The notes beneath the pieces were generated by a model. The model ran no database searches. It saw only the letters and a program-made list of their open reading frames with translations, and was not told the DNA's origin. 44,054 nt of DNA, from contig NZ_JACHXZ010000002.1 of assembly GCF_014192475.1 (NCBI RefSeq), positions 1 through 44,054 on the forward strand, read 5' to 3'. The position numbers and the translations under genes are program-made. Positions 38,956 through 44,054 of this stretch are shown piece after piece (within the stretch, counting starts at the first letter, position 1; every line of letters begins with the position of its first letter). The DNA comes from Simiduia aestuariiviva (GTDB taxonomy: Bacteria > Pseudomonadota > Gammaproteobacteria > Pseudomonadales > Cellvibrionaceae).

Positions 38956-40312
38956 ATGGCGGCGCTTTATCGGCGCTGAGGAAGATCCTGCGGAGCGACC
39001 GCAGTATGAGGAAGATCTCAATTACATGAATTCGTCGGCTGCAGCGGTGCTGCAGCAGTCGCCCAAGGGTGGGCAGATCCTGTTGTGGGCGATTTTAGCC
39101 TTTGTACTTCTGATATTGGTGTGGGCCGCTATGGCCGCGGTGGATGAATTTACCCGGGGCGAAGGGCGCGTTATCCCATCGCAAAAGCTGCAGGTCATCC
39201 AAAACCTTGAAGGCGGCATCGTGCAAGAGATATTTGTGCGCGAAGGTGAAATGGTCACCCGTGGGCAGCCGTTATTGCGTATCGATGACACGCAATTCAG
39301 TTCATCGTTTCAAGAGACAGACGTCACCTTGGATCAGTTGACCGCAAAGGTCGCGCGCCTAGAAGCGGAAGCCGCAGGGGAAGAGTTTGCCCCCGAGGGG
39401 ATCGAAGGTGTCGATCCGCAATTTGTGGCGCAAGAGATCGCCTTGTATTCAAGTCGCAAGCTTGAACGCAAAACCAATGAGCGAGTGATCCGCGAACAGT
39501 TGCTACAAAAAGAGCAGGAAATGAGCGAGTTGGTTGCGCGCACTAACCAACTGGAGCGCAGTTACAAGCTGCTGGAGAGCGAATTGAATCTCACTCGGCC
39601 ACTGGTGGCAGACGGCGCCGTGTCTGAGGTGGAAATGCTGCGCCTTGAGCGCCAAGGCAACGATTTGCTCGGTGAGTTGGAGGCTGCGCAGTTATCAATT
39701 CCCCGGGCTCGGGCGGCTATCGACGAAGTCAAAGAAAAGCTGGAGGCCAGCCGACTGGTATTTCAGTCGGAGGTGCAGTCTGAGCTGGCTGAGGTGCGCG
39801 GTGAATTATCCCGTCAGATTCAATCCAGTAAGGCCGCTGAAGATCGCGTAAAGCGGACATTGGTGCGCTCTCCTGTCGCCGGCACCGTCAAGCAGATGAT
39901 GGTAGATACTATTGGTGGTGTGATCCGTCCAGGGGTAGATATCGTAGAGATTGTGCCAAGTGAAGATAAATTATTGGTAGAGGCTAGAATTAGACCGTCT
40001 GATATTGCGTTTATCAGCCCCGGCCAAGTGGCCAACGTTAAGGTCACCGCCTATGACTTTGCCATCCATGGCGGCCTGTCTGGCAGGGTAGTTAATATCA
40101 GCCCCGACACCATCGTGGATGAAGAGGGTGATAGCTATTATTTGGTGCGCGTGGAAACGGACGCAGCCTTTGTGGGCACCGAAGAGCAATTGATGCCGAT
40201 CATTCCCGGCATGGTCGTCAGCGTGGATATCCTCACTGGCAAAAAAACCATACTAGACTATCTTCTTAAGCCAATACTAAAAACTAAGCAGTTGGCATTA
40301 AGGGAGCGCTAA
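38936..40312 (+). CDS. lapC: Type I secretion membrane fusion protein, LapC-like (HlyD family)
   Basis: The product has 458 residues. A short cytoplasmic N-terminus is followed by one membrane segment at about 48-68, a lipoyl-like part (IQNLEGGIVQEIFVREGEMV), a long coiled coil at about 125-295, and the HlyD C-terminal domain (RSPVAGTVKQMMVDTIGGVI). It bridges the ABC transporter and the outer-membrane channel. The start is GTG 38936, with AAGGGG eight bases upstream, inside the end of lapB, so the two are translationally coupled. Confidence 0.93.
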   Translation: MLRRLTEWRRFIGAEEDPAERPQYEEDLNYMNSSAAAVLQQSPKGGQILLWAILAFVLLILVWAAMAAVDEFTRGEGRVIPSQKLQVIQNLEGGIVQEIFVREGEMVTRGQPLLRIDDTQFSSSFQETDVTLDQLTAKVARLEAEAAGEEFAPEGIEGVDPQFVAQEIALYSSRKLERKTNERVIREQLLQKEQEMSELVARTNQLERSYKLLESELNLTRPLVADGAVSEVEMLRLERQGNDLLGELEAAQLSIPRARAAIDEVKEKLEASRLVFQSEVQSELAEVRGELSRQIQSSKAAEDRVKRTLVRSPVAGTVKQMMVDTIGGVIRPGVDIVEIVPSEDKLLVEARIRPSDIAFISPGQVANVKVTAYDFAIHGGLSGRVVNISPDTIVDEEGDSYYLVRVETDAAFVGTEEQLMPIIPGMVVSVDILTGKKTILDYLLKPILKTKQLALRER

Positions 40313-40358
40313 GTCTCTCGGTGCAGGGACCATTTTTATAGCCAAAACCTTAAGAATA

Positions 40359-40379
40359 GCGATCGACTTCGCGTTTTTT
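40359..40379 (+). terminator. Possible weak terminator after lapC
   Basis: A 4-bp stem (GCGA with TCGC, six-base loop) is followed by GTTTTTT. The stem is short, so read-through into the next gene is likely. Confidence 0.35.
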
Positions 40380-40391
40380 GTCTTAAAAATG

Positions 40392-40512
40392 GCAGGTTTT
40401 AACCTGTCACTTGCCTATTCCATAAGAGAATATACCCTAGCGTTGGAATAACCTTGCGTGTTGCAAGGGTGTTATTCGTAAATTTAGGTGTCTGAAATAA
40501 CCGTTGGGTTAT
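40392..40512 (+). promoter_or_regulatory. Hairpin-rich leader upstream of the tolC-like gene
   Basis: The 329-bp gap between lapC and the tolC-like gene has no open reading frame that I can support. It holds the palindrome CAGGTTTTAACCTG (near 40392), a bulged hairpin at 40447-40476 (AATAAC and CCTTGC with GCAAGG and GTTATT), and a perfect 6-bp hairpin at 40497-40512 (ATAACC with GGTTAT). With the CRP-like site further on, it looks like a control region. No known riboswitch was recognised. Confidence 0.45.
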
Positions 40513-40570
40513 ATAAAAACGCACTTTAGGAAGTTTTATTAAGCCAAAATTGCATTCTGGCGCCAAAGAA

Positions 40571-40586
40571 TGTGAAATTGGTCACA
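40571..40586. promoter_or_regulatory. CRP/Vfr-like binding site
   Basis: TGTGA-AATTGG-TCACA is a perfect match to the core of the CRP consensus (TGTGA-N6-TCACA). It lies 56 bases before the tolC-like gene. It suggests that cAMP signalling controls the last part of the adhesin export operon, and perhaps the adhesin. Confidence 0.75.
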
Positions 40587-40641
40587 TTACAAATCATTCA
40601 AAAGAATGAGCTAGATGGACCTTTAGGAGCTTTAGTAGCAA

Positions 40642-41925
40642 ATGATCGCAATTCGTTCGCTTATCGTCGCCAGCGTCATGTGGGGCGTCGCGGCTTCCAG
40701 TCACGCTATATCACTTCAAGATGCGGTGAAGCATACTCTGGAATCCCATCCAGAAATTCTCGCTGCTCGCCATGAAATCAATGCGCGCAAGGCTGAAGTT
40801 CGACTGGCCAAATCGGGGTTTTTGCCTCGGTTAGATGCCACAGCCGGCGTGGGTTACGAGGAAACCCGCAAGCCCAGCACCCAAGATGACGTCATCAGGC
40901 TCACCCGCAACGAACTGTCGTTGCAGGCCAGGCAAATGGTGTTCGACGGGTTTGCGACATCCGATGAAGTTGACCGCCAGACCGCTCGGGTTGATAGCGC
41001 ATCCTATCTGGCCCTCGCATCGACCGAGTCCGTCACACTGCGCACCGCAGAAGTGTACCTAAACCTGCTGCGCCAGCTGGATCTCATGAAACTGGCCAAA
41101 GAAAACCTTAAGCAGCATCAGAACATCTATGACCAAATGGTTTTGCGCAACCGCTCTGGGGTTGGCAGTCGAGCCGATTTGGATCAAATCTCGGCGCGCT
41201 TGGCGCTGGCGAACAGCAACTTGGTCGTGGCGGAAAATAACTTACTGGACGCACGCACCAACTTTTACCGTGTGGTCGGATTCCTGCCCGATACCAACTC
41301 CATGACCATGCCGGATCAAAGCTTACCGTTGCCCGCCACCATGGAGGCCGCGGTCGGTCAGGCACTGGAGCGCCATCCAACCCTGTTGTCGGCTGTGGCC
41401 GATGTGAACGCAGCACAAGCCCAGTATGAAGCCTCAGACAGCAGCTACTGGCCGCAAATTCAGCTGGAAGCGGACAAGCGGTTGGACAACAACATAGGCG
41501 GCGTTGAAGGCGAGGATGAAAATCTGATTGTCGCCTTGCGCATGCGTTACAACCTCTTCAATGGCGGCGCCGATAAGGCCCGTCGCAGCCAAACGGCCTA
41601 CCTGTTGGAAGAGGCGCGCGAGATTCGCAACAACACCCACCGTCAGGTGGTCGAAAGCATGCGTTTGTCCTGGAGTAACTACGAGGCAGTGAGTAGCCAA
41701 TTGCGCTACCTGCAAGAGCATGTGCGCGCGGCAACCTCGACCCGCAAGGCCTACCAGCAGCAATTCAATATTGGTCGGCGCACACTTTTAGATCTATTAA
41801 ACACTGAAAATGAAGTATTGGATTCTAAAAGGGCATTGATTGGTGCCAATTATGATCGACTATTTGCGCAATACCGAATTTTGAATGCCATGGGCGATCT
41901 AACGGCCTATTTAAGTGGTGATTAG
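40642..41925 (+). CDS. lapE: TolC-family outer-membrane channel, LapE-like
   Basis: The product has 427 residues. A signal peptide (MIAIRSLIVASVMWGVAASS, cut after HA) precedes the mature part. The two structural repeats of the TolC fold each carry helical and strand segments: ISLQDAVKHTLESHPEILAA in the first, and LERHPTLLSAVADVNAAQAQ in the second, with RYNLFNGGADKARR. It forms the outer-membrane tunnel for the adhesin. The ribosome site AGGAG lies somewhat far (13 bases) from the ATG. It sits between lapC and the adhesin gene, as expected for a Lap system. Confidence 0.93.
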   Translation: MIAIRSLIVASVMWGVAASSHAISLQDAVKHTLESHPEILAARHEINARKAEVRLAKSGFLPRLDATAGVGYEETRKPSTQDDVIRLTRNELSLQARQMVFDGFATSDEVDRQTARVDSASYLALASTESVTLRTAEVYLNLLRQLDLMKLAKENLKQHQNIYDQMVLRNRSGVGSRADLDQISARLALANSNLVVAENNLLDARTNFYRVVGFLPDTNSMTMPDQSLPLPATMEAAVGQALERHPTLLSAVADVNAAQAQYEASDSSYWPQIQLEADKRLDNNIGGVEGEDENLIVALRMRYNLFNGGADKARRSQTAYLLEEAREIRNNTHRQVVESMRLSWSNYEAVSSQLRYLQEHVRAATSTRKAYQQQFNIGRRTLLDLLNTENEVLDSKRALIGANYDRLFAQYRILNAMGDLTAYLSGD

Positions 41926-42010
41926 CCGCTAAACTGTTAGATGTTGTAACTCGGCTATGGCCGAACCATAACCGGGCACTGCTCGGTGTTTTCGTATTTT
42001 GAGGTGAGCT

Positions 42011-44054
42011 ATGGCTAACGCGTTCTCAGCAACTGTAACCCTAACCCGAATCATGGCTGTGCAGGGGGATGCGTGGGTTACCGATGCGAATGGGGAGCGA
42101 CGTCCGCTTTCCGCCAACGACGTCGTGGCGTTGAATGAATGGCTCACCACTGGCCCCAATGCTGTGCTGTTAATGGCCGTAGGTGAAGGTGCCATTGTCA
42201 CCTTGGGTCAAAATGAAACTCTGCGCTTTGACAAGGCGTTTCTCGCTGAGCTCGACAAGCAAGCGGAAGAGGGTAGCCTGCAAGCGGGCGTTAACTTTGA
42301 AGCCATTGAACAGGCCTTGGAAGAGGGGCGGAGCCTCGACGAAGTACTGCCAGCCGCGGCGGCCGGCAATCAGGTGTTTGGTAGCGGAGACAGTGCTGGC
42401 ACAGGCGGCATTCGCGTCGATCTCACCGCCGAGCGCGTAACCCCAGAAAGCGGCTTCGAAACGTCCACCATCGGATATGACTCCAACCGCCGGTTTGAAG
42501 ACATTGGCGGTCGAGACAGCGACGGCTTTGGCGCAACGCCCGCGCCCCAATTGTCCATTAATCCGCTGGCTATCGATGACATTATCAATGCCCAAGAGCA
42601 AAGCCAGCCGTTGACGCTGACGGGCAACGCCGCCAATGTGCCCGATGGTGGTTTGGTCACCGTCTCGTTTAATGGCAATAGCTATCAGGCGCAAGTCGCC
42701 AACGGCCAGTGGAGTGCCACGGTACCCGCTGCCGACCTGCTCGCAGCAGCAGATGGTCAATACAATCTGACCGTCAATGCGGGCTCCGTTCAGGCTATTC
42801 GTAGTTTTGGTATCGATACCCAAGCCGATGCCACCATTAATTTCACATCCGCGGTCACCGCCGATAATCGCCTGAGTCAAGATGAAGCGGCAGGCCCTGT
42901 GGTCATTACGGGTAGCGTGACCGGTGATTTCAGCACCGGTGATCTCGTCAGTCTTGCCATTAACGGTGTCAATTACACCGGTGCAGTGGATGCCAGTGGT
43001 AACTTCAGCATCGAAGTGGCCGGTGCCGATTTACAGGCCGATCCCGATCAGACCATCAGCGCCAGCTTTACCGCCACCGATGCAGCCGGCAATAGCCAGC
43101 AAGTCTCCAGTCAGCTTGCCTATCAAGTGCAAGGGCCAAACACGGCCGGCTCGGTAGCGATCAGCGGCAACGCTGTTGAAGATGAAACACTAACGGCGAC
43201 TATCAGCGACGCCAACGGCGCCACGGGCGCTGTCACTTATCAATGGTTCGCCGACGGCGTGGCCATTGTCGGTGCTACCGGCAGTACCTTAACCCTTACC
43301 GATGCGGAGGTGGGCAAATCCATCACCGTGCAGGCTAGCTATACCGATGACGAGGGCTTCTCAGAAAGCCCTAGTTCGACGGCTACAGCGGCGGTAGTTG
43401 CCGTCAACGACGGCGCAAACGTGACCATTACAGGCACGCCTCAAGAAAATGAAACCTTAACCGCAAACGTCAGCGATCCAGACGGCGCCACCGGACCCAT
43501 TGCCTACCAATGGTACGCAGACGGCGTCGCCATCGGCGGCGCGACCGGCAACACCTATACCTTGACCGGCGCACAGATCGGTAGCGCCATTACCGTACAG
43601 GCGACTTACACCGATGATCAGGGGTTTGCAGAAAGCCCTCTATCGACGGCCACAGGCGCTGTTGTTGCGGCCAATATTGCCCCGGTAGCGAACGATGACA
43701 CAGCGATTATCACCGACGAAGACACGGCGGTTAGCAATATCGACGTGCTCGGCAATGACACCGACGCAGATGGCGATAGCCTGACCGTGACGGCAGCGAG
43801 TGCCACCAACGGCTCAGTCACCATCAACCCCGACGGCACCTTGAGCTACACCCCGAACACCAACTACAACGGTGCCGACACCATCAGCTACACCATCAGC
43901 GATGGCCGGGGTGGTACGGACACGGCAACGATTGCTGTGACCGTGAATGCGGTGAGTGACGCGGCGGCGATCACGGTGACGGCCACCGACACCGCGGTGA
44001 CCGAAGATGACGCGGGCAACAACACCGCGAGCGGCACCGTGAGCATTACCGATG
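42011..44054 (+). CDS. lapA: LapA-like giant adhesin, N-terminal part (runs off the window)
   Basis: The frame is open from ATG 42011 (GAGGTG upstream) to the window end, 681 codons. Residues 1-115 form a LapA-type N-terminal retention module (opening MANAFSATVTLTRIMAVQGD, then LDEVLP). The motif AAAAG at residues 115-119 matches the place where LapG-type proteases cut LapA after the double alanine. After a linker come Ig-like and cadherin-like modules: VTISGNAVEDETL and its near-copy VTITGTPQENETL, then APVANDDTAIITDEDTAV with DVLGNDTDADGDSLTV. It should be exported by the three genes upstream and stay anchored in the outer membrane until cut. LapD and LapG are not in the window. The C-terminal secretion signal lies beyond the end. 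Confidence 0.92.
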   Translation, partial: MANAFSATVTLTRIMAVQGDAWVTDANGERRPLSANDVVALNEWLTTGPNAVLLMAVGEGAIVTLGQNETLRFDKAFLAELDKQAEEGSLQAGVNFEAIEQALEEGRSLDEVLPAAAAGNQVFGSGDSAGTGGIRVDLTAERVTPESGFETSTIGYDSNRRFEDIGGRDSDGFGATPAPQLSINPLAIDDIINAQEQSQPLTLTGNAANVPDGGLVTVSFNGNSYQAQVANGQWSATVPAADLLAAADGQYNLTVNAGSVQAIRSFGIDTQADATINFTSAVTADNRLSQDEAAGPVVITGSVTGDFSTGDLVSLAINGVNYTGAVDASGNFSIEVAGADLQADPDQTISASFTATDAAGNSQQVSSQLAYQVQGPNTAGSVAISGNAVEDETLTATISDANGATGAVTYQWFADGVAIVGATGSTLTLTDAEVGKSITVQASYTDDEGFSESPSSTATAAVVAVNDGANVTITGTPQENETLTANVSDPDGATGPIAYQWYADGVAIGGATGNTYTLTGAQIGSAITVQATYTDDQGFAESPLSTATGAVVAANIAPVANDDTAIITDEDTAVSNIDVLGNDTDADGDSLTVTAASATNGSVTINPDGTLSYTPNTNYNGADTISYTISDGRGGTDTATIAVTVNAVSDAAAITVTATDTAVTEDDAGNNTASGTVSITD
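43150..43680 (+). repeat. Tandem Ig-like modules in the adhesin
   Basis: Two modules of about 90 residues follow one another, about 43150-43415 and 43416-43680. Shared parts are TYQWFADGVAI against AYQWYADGVAI, and ITVQASYTDDEGFSESP against ITVQATYTDDQGFAESP. The next module (from about 43680) is of a different, cadherin-like type, so the array is mixed. Confidence 0.8.

Noticed and set aside
41926-42010. Terminator between the tolC-like gene and the adhesin
   Set aside because: Short GC hairpins followed by TGTTTTCG are present, but the stems are only four to five pairs; the evidence is too weak to list.
42170-43839. Minus-strand frames over the adhesin
   Set aside because: The plus strand is open through to the window end and encodes recognisable Lap and Ig-like modules; the opposite frames are shadows.

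Overview
This 44 kb window looks like the chromosome of a marine or polysaccharide-degrading gammaproteobacterium, most like the Cellvibrionaceae and relatives. I infer this from gene order and protein resemblance, not from a marker-gene search. The xseA/guaB-guaA divergent pair and the block fdxA-mutS / pncC-recA-recX follow the layout known from Pseudomonas and relatives. The sugar genes form an Entner-Doudoroff cluster under a LacI-family regulator. Base composition is near-balanced and most genes sit on chromosomal operons; no phage, plasmid or CRISPR structure was seen.

Layout. 1-580: two 255-bp structured repeats with a 31-bp fragment resembling the 3' end of 5S rRNA between them. 791-4953: a DUF3137-like membrane protein, a Kef-type antiporter and xseA. 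5140-8295: guaB and guaA. 8378-11476: an FHA / membrane Ser-Thr kinase / FHA operon closed by terminators on both sides. 11555-16924: fdxA, mutS, pncC, recA (with two overlapping LexA boxes) and recX. 17336-19259: a REP-type transposase whose HUH histidines are lost, and a PP2C phosphatase that may oppose the kinase. 19366-24426: an exported penicillin-acylase-family hydrolase and a prolyl-oligopeptidase-family enzyme. 24564-36377: methylglyoxal synthase, a sugar MFS transporter, zwf, pgl, edd, glk, eda, gap, pyk and a LacI-family repressor. 36388-44054: a small uncharacterised protein, then a type I secretion system (lapB, lapC, lapE-like) and the N-terminal 681 residues of a LapA-like giant adhesin that runs off the window.

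How the genes work together. The sugar block takes a hexose from import through glucokinase, glucose-6-phosphate dehydrogenase, lactonase, Edd and Eda to glyceraldehyde-3-phosphate and pyruvate, with gap and pyk for the lower branch. Two copies of the palindrome TGACAGCGCTGTCA, one before the transporter and one before zwf, are the likely operators of the LacI-family protein at 35376. The Lap block should place a large adhesin on the cell surface. Its N-terminus carries an AAAAG motif at residues 115-119, where LapG-type proteases cut, and a perfect TGTGA-N6-TCACA site before the tolC-like gene suggests CRP/Vfr control. The kinase, its two FHA proteins and the PP2C phosphatase form a plausible Ser/Thr phosphorylation circuit with unknown signal and target.

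The least explained parts are the structured repeats at the left edge, the degenerate HUH protein, the kinase-FHA operon sitting next to fdxA where Pseudomonas has rpoS, and several gene-free leaders with hairpins (21724-22260, 32580-32652, 40392-40512).
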